From NCBI GenBank assembly GCA_021730635.1, contig JAJNNC010000002.1, positions 835,670 through 899,669 on the forward strand: 64,000 nucleotides of DNA. The letters run 5' to 3'. Positions 18,158 through 26,655 of this stretch are shown here, piece by piece (the first letter of the stretch is position 1; each line of letters opens with the position of its first letter). The translations under genes were made by a program, and so were the position numbers. The DNA is from Catalimonadaceae bacterium JC749. GTDB lineage: Bacteria; Bacteroidota; Bacteroidia; Cytophagales; Cyclobacteriaceae. The notes beneath the pieces were generated by a model, which saw only the letters and a program-made list of their open reading frames with translations, was not told the DNA's origin and made no database searches.

Positions 18158-18733
18158 ATGCACGAAATTGAACCTTACTACAACTGGCTCAAATATTATG
18201 ATCCTGCCACTGATGAGCAATCCCCTTTTTTTGGGAAAGAATACAATTATGATCTGTATACCAATGCTATCTATAATTATTATATAGATCCGGCCTGGGA
18301 TTTTATGGGTTCCGAGACTTTGTATATCAAAATCTTATATACCAGCTACAGGCAGGGCTTTTGTGTGATAGAGTTTATCGGTGAGTGGAATGATGCCATC
18401 AATAACGATATTATGCACCTGAAGCGGAATATTGTGGACCATATGACCAAACGGGGCATCAATAAATTTATTCTCATCGGTGAAAATGTGTTGAATTTTC
18501 ATGGTTCAGACGACTGCTACTATGAAGAATGGTTTGAAGATGTGGAAGAAGGCTGGATCGCTGCTGTCAATTTTCGTGACTTTGTGCTGCGGGAATGGCA
18601 ACGCTATAATGTGGATTCTTATGTGAATTTTGGGGGAAATCTACAAATCGACAACTGGCGCACCATGAAGCCTACGCACTTTTTTGAGCTAATTCATTCC
18701 CTTATTACCCGGCGCTTATCCGCTTCCTATTAA
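18158..18733 (+). CDS. Conserved hypothetical protein, cytosolic, aromatic- and acid-rich
   Basis: A 191-residue protein I cannot assign to a named family. It has no signal peptide or membrane segment. It is unusually rich in Tyr, Trp, Phe, Asp and Glu, for example DLYTNAIYNYYIDPAWDFMG and CYYEEWFEDVEEGW. The alternation of strands (FCVIEFIGEW, GINKFILIGENVLNF) and helices suggests a compact alpha/beta fold. It starts 61 bases after murQ and could be read through from it. Its TAA stop overlaps the stop of the convergent SprT-like gene within the shared TTAA at 18730-18733. Confidence is in the gene being real, not in any function. Confidence 0.7.
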   Translation: MHEIEPYYNWLKYYDPATDEQSPFFGKEYNYDLYTNAIYNYYIDPAWDFMGSETLYIKILYTSYRQGFCVIEFIGEWNDAINNDIMHLKRNIVDHMTKRGINKFILIGENVLNFHGSDDCYYEEWFEDVEEGWIAAVNFRDFVLREWQRYNVDSYVNFGGNLQIDNWRTMKPTHFFELIHSLITRRLSASY

Positions 18734-19356
18734 ATGATCTCTACCAGCGCAGATTCAGCGACTGTATAGCATTTGCCTGTTTTTACTTCCCGGCACCAGG
18801 CCCGGGTGCGTTTTACTTCTTCCTTTAAAAAGACCCTTTGATTAAACCGGAATTTGCGGTTGAGCTGCACATCGGCCAGTGTAATAAACCCTTCATTAGC
18901 GTCCTGTTGCTGAAGGGCTCTTATCAGACCCGGGTCTGAACAGGTGGAAGCTTTGGGGTTTTGTAGATACCGTGACAGGGCAAGCAAAATATCATCCGGA
19001 AAAATGGAAGGCAGCAGGAGCGGCCTCATCAGCGTCCGGAAATGATTTTTCCACTCCAGGCCATGAGGGGCAATTTTAAAACCAAATTGCTGAAAAGTTT
19101 CCAGATGAGCAATTTCGTGGATATAGGTAATTAGAAAGGAGTAAGGATTCAAGTTGTGATTGATCGTAATGGTATGTGATTTCTCCCGTTTGTAGTATCG
19201 GTAGTCACCCTGTTTAGTCTTTCGCTGCCGGGTAATTCTGAAATGAAAAGGGTAGTGCAACCAGAGGCTAAGGCAATAGGAAACTGCTGCCTGAGGGACA
19301 TGCCGCTCCAACATCTCTCTGATATTGGCATGTGAAATATTTAGTTTAGGATTCAT
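18730..19356 (-). CDS. SprT-like zinc metalloprotease domain protein
   Basis: A 208-residue protein with the SprT-like arrangement: the zinc motif HEIAH at residues 80-84 inside LITYIHEIAHLETF, and a third histidine at about 98 in APHGLEWKNHF. The N-terminal part (ISHANIREMLERHVPQAA) and the middle strands (SHTITINHNLNPYSF) fit the family. Eukaryotic SPRTN cleaves DNA-protein crosslinks; the bacterial SprT role is poorly defined. The C-terminal 60 residues end in basic strand-rich sequence (KCYTVAESALVEI), perhaps a zinc-ribbon substitute without cysteines. It overlaps the upstream membrane-protein gene by 11 bases, so both are read together. Confidence 0.82.
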   Translation of the reverse strand: MNPKLNISHANIREMLERHVPQAAVSYCLSLWLHYPFHFRITRQRKTKQGDYRYYKREKSHTITINHNLNPYSFLITYIHEIAHLETFQQFGFKIAPHGLEWKNHFRTLMRPLLLPSIFPDDILLALSRYLQNPKASTCSDPGLIRALQQQDANEGFITLADVQLNRKFRFNQRVFLKEEVKRTRAWCREVKTGKCYTVAESALVEII

Positions 19357-19855
19357 GAAGATTCTGACTGTGGATGATAGTGTCTTGTTCGCTTTTACTC
19401 ATCTTCAAATCGCGAAAAATACGGATGATGGTCGGACGGCTAAAGGAAAAAACTACTAAGGCTATTGCATACAGCGCCGCAAACAGTTGTTCACCTGTTA
19501 GGTATAATCCGGCAACCGGAAACAGATTTCCCAGGCATAACAATAAATATTTGATACTGGACTTTCTGAAGAAAAATATTAATTTATCAGAGGAAGGAGC
19601 CGTATTATTTAATTTTCGAATTTCTTTCCGGTACCATACGGAGGCCAGCACCAGGCAGCCTGCTGTGAGCACAATAATAAGCCCATGAGATAGCCAGCGA
19701 ATTTGTGTAGTATCCTGAAAACCCGACTCACTTTCATACTGTAAGTAGACCATAGAAAACAGGATCAGTGGAATACCTACCAGCAGGTAATAGACAATAT
19801 TCAGGGAATTAAGATAATGGTTCAGATCTTTTAAAAGTTTTGCTCTGCTGAACAT
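19346..19855 (-). CDS. Four-helix membrane protein of unknown function
   Basis: A 169-residue protein with four predicted membrane helices at about residues 19-40, 52-72, 98-116 and 121-141, and basic cytosolic ends. A short acidic loop (QYESESGFQDTTQIRW) would face the periplasm. I do not recognise a family. It starts at the ATG on 19855 and its 3' end overlaps the start of the SprT-like gene by 11 bases, which argues for a two-gene operon. Confidence 0.65.
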   Translation of the reverse strand: MFSRAKLLKDLNHYLNSLNIVYYLLVGIPLILFSMVYLQYESESGFQDTTQIRWLSHGLIIVLTAGCLVLASVWYRKEIRKLNNTAPSSDKLIFFFRKSSIKYLLLCLGNLFPVAGLYLTGEQLFAALYAIALVVFSFSRPTIIRIFRDLKMSKSEQDTIIHSQNLHES

Positions 19856-20076
19856 GATCTTTGCTTTAATGTTAATTTGCCTTTCAGAAAACTTGCATTA
19901 TTTTGATGCATGGCGTAATATCGTGCGAAACGAGGCTGTATGGAAGTTACTATTCGCTATTAGGTAAAGAAAACAGCGAAGGTGCCTCAGGGAAATGCCG
20001 CTGGGAAAAGTTTTTCATAGCTACTAAAATTTCTCTCTTTACAAACAACATAAATAATCAAAAAAACTCACTAACT

Positions 20077-20109
20077 TTTTCATGTTCGGTAAAACTAATT
20101 TTAATTTTG
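20077..20109 (+). promoter_or_regulatory. Probable promoter of the lipoprotein-engB unit
   Basis: TAATTTTG (20102-20109) matches TANNTTTG, with TTTT at 20077-20080 in the -33 position 21 bases upstream. Transcription would begin near 20116, 12 bases before the ATG at 20128. The preceding 19856-20076 has no recognisable gene. Confidence 0.45.
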
Positions 20110-20127
20110 TTTAACGAACAATTTTCA

Positions 20128-20745
20128 ATGAATATTCAACGCATATTTTTTGCCTTCATGCTGGTCGGGTTATTTTCTTTGATGGTGGGGTGTAGTACTA
20201 CCATCAACCGGCAGATGGAACAATCCTCCATAGAACAGTTCGATTCGCTGCGTCAGGTGTACTATCATCTGAATGACAGCCTCAGCCAGTCTTTCCAGAT
20301 CATGCTGCAGGATGACAGCAAAAAAATAGAGCATATGCAACGCTTGCTTGCAGAGATCAAAGACTCTGGTCATTTTGATGCCGATACTTTGCAGACGCTC
20401 TCTGCCTCTCTAGACGAACTACAGCTGATGCGTTATGATTCCATCTCTTTGGCTGATGCCAAGGTAGTGGACCGATACGACAGTATGGATCTGGCCACCA
20501 GCCAGGCCATCATGGAATATACCGAACAACATCCCGATTTCGAGAACAACCCCGTCATGACCGTACTGGTAGATCAAATTATGGATGCCAACAACAGCGT
20601 CATGTTATACCGGCTTCAGTATGACCGGCTGATTCAGCAATTCAATCATTTTCTGGAGGAATACAAAAGTGTGATTGCCACCCTCGACAGCACCGGGGCC
20701 CCCGTACAGAAAAGGCCTATGTTTAAGTTAGTGAACGAAAAGTAG
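20128..20745 (+). CDS. Lipoprotein of unknown function, helical
   Basis: A 205-residue protein beginning with a lipoprotein signal: basic N-region MNIQR, hydrophobic core, and MVGC with the lipidated cysteine at residue 22. The mature part is almost entirely helical and rich in Gln, Asp, Ser and Leu (IEQFDSLRQVYYHLNDSLSQ), so it probably forms a coiled coil. The open frame extends upstream to 19903, but the signal peptide and the promoter at 20102-20109 place the start at 20128. The stop is six bases before engB, so they are likely co-transcribed. I see no catalytic motif. Confidence 0.7.
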   Translation: MNIQRIFFAFMLVGLFSLMVGCSTTINRQMEQSSIEQFDSLRQVYYHLNDSLSQSFQIMLQDDSKKIEHMQRLLAEIKDSGHFDADTLQTLSASLDELQLMRYDSISLADAKVVDRYDSMDLATSQAIMEYTEQHPDFENNPVMTVLVDQIMDANNSVMLYRLQYDRLIQQFNHFLEEYKSVIATLDSTGAPVQKRPMFKLVNEK

Positions 20746-20751
20746 TGCATC

Positions 20752-21354
20752 ATGGAAATTGCCGAGGCTACATTTGTAGGAAGCTATGTGAACTATCAGC
20801 AGTGCCCCCCGGGAAAAATTGCGGAATATGCTTTTATCGGGCGGTCTAATGTGGGCAAGTCTTCTTTGATCAATATGTTGACAGGAAGGAAGAAGCTGGC
20901 GAAGACTTCAGGTAAGCCCGGCAAAACGCAAACCATCAATTTCTTTTTGATCAACAATAGCTGGCATCTGGTAGACTTGCCAGGGTATGGTTGGGCCAAA
21001 GTCAGTAAGACAATGAGGGATTCCTGGACCCGGATGATAGAAGATTATCTGAGGCATCGTGAGCAGCTTATTACATTGTTTGTATTGATCGATTCCAGGA
21101 TTTCTCCTCAGAAAAATGATCTGGAATTTCTGGAGTGGCTGGGTACCCATCAAATCCCTTTTAGCCTGATTTTTACCAAGGCAGATAAACAGTCGCCCAA
21201 TAAAACACAGCAGGCTGTGGCTGCCTTCCGACAGGAAATGCTGCGTACCTGGGAAGCGATGCCGCCCGTATTTATCAGCTCAGCCATTGACCGTACCGGA
21301 AGAGAAGATATTTTACAATATATCTTGGGCATCAATAAAGGTAATTTTATATGA
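20752..21354 (+). CDS. engB: Ribosome biogenesis GTPase EngB/YihA/YsxC
   Basis: Small TRAFAC-class GTPase needed for late assembly of the large ribosomal subunit. The 200-residue length is typical. GTPase motifs are complete: G1 GRSNVGKSS (about 31-39), G2 region GKPGKTQTINFF with the switch Thr, G3 DLPGYGWAKV, G4 TKAD and G5 SSA. It follows the lipoprotein gene by six bases and overlaps nothing downstream; DUF5606 starts 76 bases later. Confidence 0.95.
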   Translation: MEIAEATFVGSYVNYQQCPPGKIAEYAFIGRSNVGKSSLINMLTGRKKLAKTSGKPGKTQTINFFLINNSWHLVDLPGYGWAKVSKTMRDSWTRMIEDYLRHREQLITLFVLIDSRISPQKNDLEFLEWLGTHQIPFSLIFTKADKQSPNKTQQAVAAFRQEMLRTWEAMPPVFISSAIDRTGREDILQYILGINKGNFI

Positions 21355-21430
21355 GCAGCGGGCTATTATTTGTCGTGAGGCTGTTTATCTTTGCATCAAT
21401 TTTTCTAACACAACGAACCCAATTCAATTT

Positions 21431-21943
21431 ATGGATTTAAGTGAAATAGCATCAATTAGTGGAAAAGGCGGGTTATACCACATTCTAAAACCTACCCGGG
21501 GTGGCGTTATAGTGGAAACGCTGGAGGAACCCAAGAAAAAAATAGTGGTAGGCAGCAACCACCGGGTTTCTATTCTGAAAGAAGTATCTATTTATACCAC
21601 TGAAGGAGAAGGCTCTGTACCGCTGGAAAACATTTTTCAGAAAATTTATGAAGAGTTTGGAGAGGATCCCGGCGTAGATAGTTCTTCTGACCAGGATGAG
21701 TTGAAGGCTTTTTTGAAGCATATTCTCCCGGAGTATGATACGGAAAAAGTATATCCCTCAGATATGAAAAAGCTGGTGGCCTGGTATAAGATTCTTTACC
21801 AGCATGCTCCCGGAATTTTCACCAAGGAAGAAGAAAAAACGGAAGAAGCCCAACAGGAGGAGCCACAGGAAACTGACACTTCTGAAGAAAAAAAAGAACC
21901 TAAAGCCACTGCCGGTAAAGCCAAGAAAAAAGAGAGCCAGTAA
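21431..21943 (+). CDS. DUF5606-type protein
   Basis: A 170-residue cytosolic protein. The N-terminal 130 residues are well ordered: MDLSEIASISGKGGLYHILK starts a small beta-barrel-like domain, followed by a helical part with YEEFGEDPGVDSSSDQDELK. The last 40 residues are a low-complexity Glu/Lys tail. This is a Bacteroidota-specific family of unknown function as far as I recall. I start it at the ATG on 21431 rather than at the in-frame start within engB (21287), because the conserved part begins here. Confidence 0.75.
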   Translation: MDLSEIASISGKGGLYHILKPTRGGVIVETLEEPKKKIVVGSNHRVSILKEVSIYTTEGEGSVPLENIFQKIYEEFGEDPGVDSSSDQDELKAFLKHILPEYDTEKVYPSDMKKLVAWYKILYQHAPGIFTKEEEKTEEAQQEEPQETDTSEEKKEPKATAGKAKKKESQ

Positions 21944-21963
21944 ACCGCTCTTTGACAGAGTAT

Positions 21964-22025
21964 CTTTCCGGATTAGGAAATTCCAAGACCAACATAGCCT
22001 GGAAAACCCTCCCTGATCCGGAAAG
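21964..22025. repeat. Long inverted repeat between convergent genes (bidirectional terminator-like)
   Basis: CTTTCCGGATTAGG (21964-21977) pairs with CCTGATCCGGAAAG (22012-22025), 14 pairs including one G-T. Inside the 34-base loop, TTCCA (21981-21985) can pair with TGGAA (22000-22004). It sits exactly between the convergent DUF5606 and isocitrate dehydrogenase genes and lacks a T run on either strand. Confidence 0.55.
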
Positions 22026-22074
22026 TATGCTGATTGCACGTTCCTCTGATCGCTTGTCTCTCATCCTAAACTAT

Positions 22075-23532
22075 TTATTCTCCCTGTCCAGAAGAGTAGG
22101 CATGCTCTCCGTTAAAAGTGTATAAATTCTCCGTTTTGATAAAATCTAAACCAACTTCTTCATGTACTTTCCTGAGAAGGTCCAATACCTGTACATGGGT
22201 TACAGTGCCACCGGCAGGATTTACGAAACGGCAACGCCAGTGGTCCGTATGAAAGGTTTCCGGCTTCCCTTCGGGATAGACCTTCACCCCCCGGTTGGAA
22301 ATCATCTTCAGCGTCAGTGTCTGGTGATCCACAGCGCTTAGCTTTTTCCCCAATACTTCAGGATTGCGCTCATCTTCATTCCAATCCACAAAAACATCTA
22401 CGCCAACCAGTTCTTTTTTGAGGCTTTTAGCGGGTGGGGTAGTCTTATGCAACTGGGAGCCTGACACCGGGTGAAATTCCACGGGCTTCAGATGCTGGGG
22501 CTTCTGACCCAGGTGATCTACCACGGCTTTGGCAAAATCCTGTGTCCCCACAATCTGCCGGCTAGACCCTACCCGGTAGATATCAGCAGTGTGGATGCCA
22601 TCTTCCAAAGTTTTCAGCCAAGCATTGTTGATGGTAGCTGCCACTTCCGGTTGCCCGATATGAACCAGCATCATGATGGCCGCATTCAACAAGCCGGAAG
22701 GGTTGGCAATGTCTTTACCGGCGATAGGCGGTGCTGATCCGTGAATGGCTTCAAACATAGCACAGCATTGCCCGATATTGGCAGAACCGCCCAAACCCAC
22801 AGAACCTGCTATTTGTGCGGCAATATCCGAAATGATGTCTCCATACAAATTAAGGGTCACAACCACATCCAGGGTTTCCGGTTTGTCTGCCAAGATGGCT
22901 GACCCTATGTCGATAATCATATGTTCCTTTTCAATCTCAGGATATTCTTCGCCCACTTCATTAAAAATACGATGAAACAAGCCATCTGTCAGTTTCATAA
23001 TATTATCTTTGGTGAAGCAGGTGACTTTCCGGCGGTTGTAGGCTTTGGCATATTCAAAGGCATAGCGAATAATTTTTTCAGATCCCGGCCGGCTCACCAG
23101 TTTCAGGCTCTGCACTACCTCTTCCGTTTGCCGATGTTCTATTCCGGAATATAAATCCTCTTCATTCTCACGAATAATGACCATATCCAGCGCACTGTGC
23201 CGGGTAGCCACATAAGGGCTGTAAGAACGACAGGGGCGCACATTGGCATACAACCCCAAAGTGGTGCGGGTGGTCACATTCAGTGATTTGAAACCACCGC
23301 CCTGGGGGGTGGTGATAGGTGCTTTGAGAAATACCTGGGTGCGTCGGAGAGACTCCCAGGAAGAAGGCTCGATGCCGGCACTGACCCCCTGGCGGTACAC
23401 TTTTTCTCCAATTTCTATTACTTCAGGATCGATGGCGGCACCGGCGGCCTCCAGGATATGTAAAGTAGCCTGCATAATCTCCGGACCGATGCCGTCACCG
23501 TAGGCCACTGTAATTTTTCTTTTCTCAGCCAT
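22075..23532 (-). CDS. icd: Isocitrate dehydrogenase (NADP-dependent, Thermus-type)
   Basis: Oxidative decarboxylation of isocitrate to 2-oxoglutarate in the TCA cycle. The 485-residue protein belongs to the isocitrate/isopropylmalate dehydrogenase family: GDGIGPEIM near residue 13, substrate motif LYANVRPCRSY at about 93-103, ENEEDLYSGIEHR, and LNLYGDIISDIAAQIAGSVG, the metal and substrate loop. Cofactor-site sequence is HGSAPPIAGKDIANPSG. The C-terminal extension of about 140 residues after position 345 (ELVGVDVFVDWNEDERNPEV onward) is the feature of the longer Thermus-like group. NADP preference is an assignment by family and not proven by residues. The gene is divergent from the enoyl-CoA hydratase. 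Confidence 0.88.
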   Translation of the reverse strand: MAEKRKITVAYGDGIGPEIMQATLHILEAAGAAIDPEVIEIGEKVYRQGVSAGIEPSSWESLRRTQVFLKAPITTPQGGGFKSLNVTTRTTLGLYANVRPCRSYSPYVATRHSALDMVIIRENEEDLYSGIEHRQTEEVVQSLKLVSRPGSEKIIRYAFEYAKAYNRRKVTCFTKDNIMKLTDGLFHRIFNEVGEEYPEIEKEHMIIDIGSAILADKPETLDVVVTLNLYGDIISDIAAQIAGSVGLGGSANIGQCCAMFEAIHGSAPPIAGKDIANPSGLLNAAIMMLVHIGQPEVAATINNAWLKTLEDGIHTADIYRVGSSRQIVGTQDFAKAVVDHLGQKPQHLKPVEFHPVSGSQLHKTTPPAKSLKKELVGVDVFVDWNEDERNPEVLGKKLSAVDHQTLTLKMISNRGVKVYPEGKPETFHTDHWRCRFVNPAGGTVTHVQVLDLLRKVHEEVGLDFIKTENLYTFNGEHAYSSGQGE

Positions 23533-23753
23533 AAAAAGATTTGTTTAAGGTCAATCAAGTTTATTTTGGTAGTTAGGCGGCAAGATAGTATACACACAAT
23601 ACCTAACCAATGTAAGGTTTGCAAAAACTCAGCTTATTGTCTGTGTGATCAAGAACTCATAAGATACTGCTTTTGATTATCTTTTTTTTAAATAGTTTTG
23701 CCAAACTTTGCAAAATCTTCTGTTTTTATGGTGCGTTTAATCGTTAGGTGTTT

Positions 23754-23784
23754 TTTGAGATTTATACACCACCTGTTATATTTG
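23754..23784 (+). promoter_or_regulatory. Strong Bacteroidota-type promoter for the enoyl-CoA hydratase gene
   Basis: TTTG (23754-23757), 19 bases, then TATATTTG (23777-23784): both boxes and the spacing match the consensus TTTG-N19-TANNTTTG. Transcription should begin near 23791, about 16 bases before the ATG at 23807. Confidence 0.7.
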
Positions 23785-23806
23785 AATAAATTATTTAAGC
23801 ATTGCA

Positions 23807-24592
23807 ATGACAAACTTCGACTATATCAATACCAACCTTAAAGAAGGCATATTGGTTATTTCTATTAATAGACCTGATAAAATGAACGCTTTGAATAAAG
23901 CTACCATTGAAGAAATTGGGGTGGCTATTCAGGAAGTGTTCGACGACAAGGATATTAAAGGGGTAATCATTACAGGGGAAGGAGAAAAAGCTTTTGCTGC
24001 TGGAGCAGACATTGCTGAGATTGCCGAATTAAATGAGGTGAATGGCCGTAAGTTTTCTGAAACGGGTCAGGAAGTATTCGCTTTGATTGAAAAAAGTGAT
24101 AAACCCGTGATAGCGGCTGTCAATGGTTTTGCTTTAGGAGGAGGTTGTGAACTGGCGATGGCCTGCCACTTAAGAATTGCCTCTAAAAATGCTACCTTTG
24201 GCCAGCCTGAAGTAAATCTGGGGTTAATTCCCGGGTTTGGCGGGACGCAACGGTTGCCACAGTTGATCGGCAAAGGCAGGGCATTGGAGATGATGATGAC
24301 CGCAGATACTATTTCTGCGCAACGTGCGCTGGATATCGGCCTGGTCAATTACCTGGTGGAAGACAGAAAAGAACTGATGGAGTTCAGCGAGAAACTGATG
24401 AGAAAAATTACTTCCAAAGCGCCTTTAGCCATCGGTATGATCGTAGATTGTGTCAATGCTTTCTACATGTACGATGAAAATGGCTACCAGACAGAAGCAA
24501 ACAGCTTTGCGGCTTGTTGTAAGTCTCAGGATTTTGAAGAAGGAACACAGGCTTTTCTTGCCAAACGGGAAGCTCATTTTACAGGAGAATAA
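23807..24592 (+). CDS. Enoyl-CoA hydratase/isomerase family protein
   Basis: A 261-residue crotonase-fold enzyme. The oxyanion-hole segments are AFAAGADIAEI (about 62-72) and NGFALGGGCELAMAC (106-120). Glu115 and Glu135, in GGGCE and GQPE, match the two catalytic glutamates of classic enoyl-CoA hydratases, so hydration of short-chain 2-enoyl-CoA in fatty-acid or butyrate-type metabolism is likely. The gene has its own consensus promoter and stands 82 bases before the flippase gene. No other beta-oxidation genes are near. Confidence 0.9.
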   Translation: MTNFDYINTNLKEGILVISINRPDKMNALNKATIEEIGVAIQEVFDDKDIKGVIITGEGEKAFAAGADIAEIAELNEVNGRKFSETGQEVFALIEKSDKPVIAAVNGFALGGGCELAMACHLRIASKNATFGQPEVNLGLIPGFGGTQRLPQLIGKGRALEMMMTADTISAQRALDIGLVNYLVEDRKELMEFSEKLMRKITSKAPLAIGMIVDCVNAFYMYDENGYQTEANSFAACCKSQDFEEGTQAFLAKREAHFTGE

Positions 24593-24673
24593 TGCTATCA
24601 CCTATCTTTAGGGTACGTTATTTGATTGGCAGTTAACTAAAAAAACTGGCTGCGAATCTGCTGCTCTCTTTTT

Positions 24674-26170
24674 ATGAACCCAATAAAAAAATTAGCCGGA
24701 CAAACTGCTCTTTATGGGGTCAGTACCATTTTAGGGCGTATCCTCAATTATGCGCTGGTGCCCTTGCATACGGATGTGTTTACGGATGCTGCGCAGTATG
24801 GGGCCATCACAGAATTGTATACGTATGTGGCCTTTCTCAATATTGTCTATTCTTTTGGCATGGAAACCGCCTACTTTCGTTACGTCTCCCTTTATCGTAA
24901 CGATGCACAGGCTGTTAAGCATGTCTATAATGCTGCGTTTACCTCGGTTTTTCTGGTAAGCTTGTTGCTATCAGGATTTATTGCCTTAAATGCGGATGGT
25001 ATAGCTGGTATGTTGGGTTACCCGGGGAATGGAAATATTGTGATATGGTTGGCTGTTATTCTCTTTACCGATGCCATGGTCGCCATCCCTTATGCCCGTC
25101 TTCGGAATGAAAACAAGGCCCTAAAGTTTACCATTACCAAGCTCTCCGCCATTGTACTCACGGTCTTGCTGAACCTTTTTTTCTTACTGCTGCTTCCTGA
25201 AATTTACCATCTAAATGCTATCCTGGCCTGGATGTACCGGCCTGATATGGGCATAGGCTATGTGTTTCTGGCTAATCTGATCGGAAATGCCATCATTCCT
25301 TTGATGCTCTGGCGGTATCTGCTGGATGTGAAATTTGCTATCGATTGGAAGGCTTTTAAACCTATGTTTGTCTATGCTTTTCCGATCCTGATTATGGGGT
25401 TGGGAGGGATGGTCAACGAGAATATTGAGAAATTGCTGCTGAATGATTTGCTGCCGTTTAACTTTTATCCCGACAAAACACCGCAGGAAGCGCTGGGGGT
25501 GTATGGAGCCTGCTATAAACTCAGCATTTTTATGATGCTGGCCATACAGGCTTTTCGATATGCGGGAGAACCCTTCTTCTTTTCCAACGCAGAAAATAAG
25601 TCTGCCCCCGAACTCTTTGCCAAAGTCATGCATTACTTCGTGTTGCTGAGCATATTAATACTGGTAGGCGTCAGTGTCAATCTGGAGCTGTTGGGCAAAC
25701 TATTTTTGAGAAATGAACAATACCGGGATGCTTTGTATGTAGTCCCTTTTCTGTTGGTAGCCAAACTGCTGTATGGGGTCTATATCAACCTAACCGTATG
25801 GTTTAAGCTCACAGATAAGACACAATACGGAACCATTTTTAGTATTATCGGGGCGGGCGTTACTATCGGAGGCAACATAGTGCTGATTCCTTATCTGGGG
25901 TATTTTGGGTGTGCCGTGGCCAGTATCGCCTGTTATCTGGTCATGTCTGTTATTTGTTATTATTACGGACAAAAATATTATCCCATTCCATATAATTTCA
26001 AACCTTCTTTCCTGTATATGGCGGCAGCCATCGCCTTAGTTTTCGTGGCTTTTAAACTAGACATCGATCCTTTTATCCTGAGAAGTGTGACCAATATAGC
26101 ATTAGTCATGGGTTTTACACTAGGGGTATTTCTGATTGAAAAGAAAACTCTTAAGTATCATAAAGTTTAA
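24674..26170 (+). CDS. Polysaccharide-biosynthesis flippase (MOP/Wzx-like)
   Basis: A 498-residue inner-membrane protein with about 12-14 hydrophobic segments, of the multidrug/oligosaccharidyl-lipid/polysaccharide flippase superfamily. The opening [20 protein letters not shown] and the segment around [19 protein letters not shown] are typical of the RfbX/Wzx-like branch that moves lipid-linked glycans across the membrane. It heads a same-strand run with dut, a nucleotidyltransferase, a TPR protein, a DUF4292 lipoprotein and an EnvC-like factor. Its lipid-linked substrate (O-antigen, exopolysaccharide or lipid II) cannot be told from sequence. Confidence 0.85.
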   Translation: MNPIKKLAGQTALYGVSTILGRILNYALVPLHTDVFTDAAQYGAITELYTYVAFLNIVYSFGMETAYFRYVSLYRNDAQAVKHVYNAAFTSVFLVSLLLSGFIALNADGIAGMLGYPGNGNIVIWLAVILFTDAMVAIPYARLRNENKALKFTITKLSAIVLTVLLNLFFLLLLPEIYHLNAILAWMYRPDMGIGYVFLANLIGNAIIPLMLWRYLLDVKFAIDWKAFKPMFVYAFPILIMGLGGMVNENIEKLLLNDLLPFNFYPDKTPQEALGVYGACYKLSIFMMLAIQAFRYAGEPFFFSNAENKSAPELFAKVMHYFVLLSILILVGVSVNLELLGKLFLRNEQYRDALYVVPFLLVAKLLYGVYINLTVWFKLTDKTQYGTIFSIIGAGVTIGGNIVLIPYLGYFGCAVASIACYLVMSVICYYYGQKYYPIPYNFKPSFLYMAAAIALVFVAFKLDIDPFILRSVTNIALVMGFTLGVFLIEKKTLKYHKV

Positions 26171-26187
26171 TTGCTTACATTTATTGC

Positions 26188-26625
26188 ATGTTACAAGTTA
26201 AAATTATTAATCAATCGGATCAGCCTTTGCCGGCTTATCAGACCGATCATGCTGCAGGCATGGATGTTCATGCCAATCTGGAAACGGAAATCACTTTACA
26301 ACCTTTGGAAAGAGCTTTGGTGCCCACGGGCTTTTTTATAGAACTTCCGGTAGGATACGAAGCCCAAATTCGACCCAGGAGTGGATTAGCTTACAAGCAT
26401 GGTATTACTGTGCTGAATAGTCCTGGCACAATTGATGCTGATTATAGGGGAGAGGTAAAAGTGTTGCTGGTAAACCTTTCTAACCAACCGTTTACCATCA
26501 GAAATGGAGAGCGTATTGCCCAGATGGTAGTGGCTCCTCATGCTCAGGTCCAGTGGCAGGAAACAGAGTTATTGAGTGAAACAAAGCGGGGGATAGGAGG
26601 GTACGGCAGCACAGGTAACCAATAA
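26188..26625 (+). CDS. dut: dUTP diphosphatase
   Basis: Hydrolyses dUTP to dUMP and pyrophosphate, keeping uracil out of DNA and feeding thymidylate synthesis. All trimeric-dUTPase motifs are present in 145 residues: [10 protein letters not shown] (motif 1), [12 protein letters not shown] (2), [20 protein letters not shown] (3), RIAQMVV (4) and the flexible [10 protein letters not shown] (5) at the C-terminus. It starts 17 bases after the flippase stop. Confidence 0.96.
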   Translation: MLQVKIINQSDQPLPAYQTDHAAGMDVHANLETEITLQPLERALVPTGFFIELPVGYEAQIRPRSGLAYKHGITVLNSPGTIDADYRGEVKVLLVNLSNQPFTIRNGERIAQMVVAPHAQVQWQETELLSETKRGIGGYGSTGNQ

Positions 26626-26655
26626 TGTATGTTTAACGCAAACCACTAAAGTACT

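Noticed and set aside
19903..20127. Upstream extension of the helical lipoprotein frame
   Set aside because: The lipoprotein signal peptide begins at 20128 and a promoter box lies at 20102-20109, so the earlier part is untranslated.
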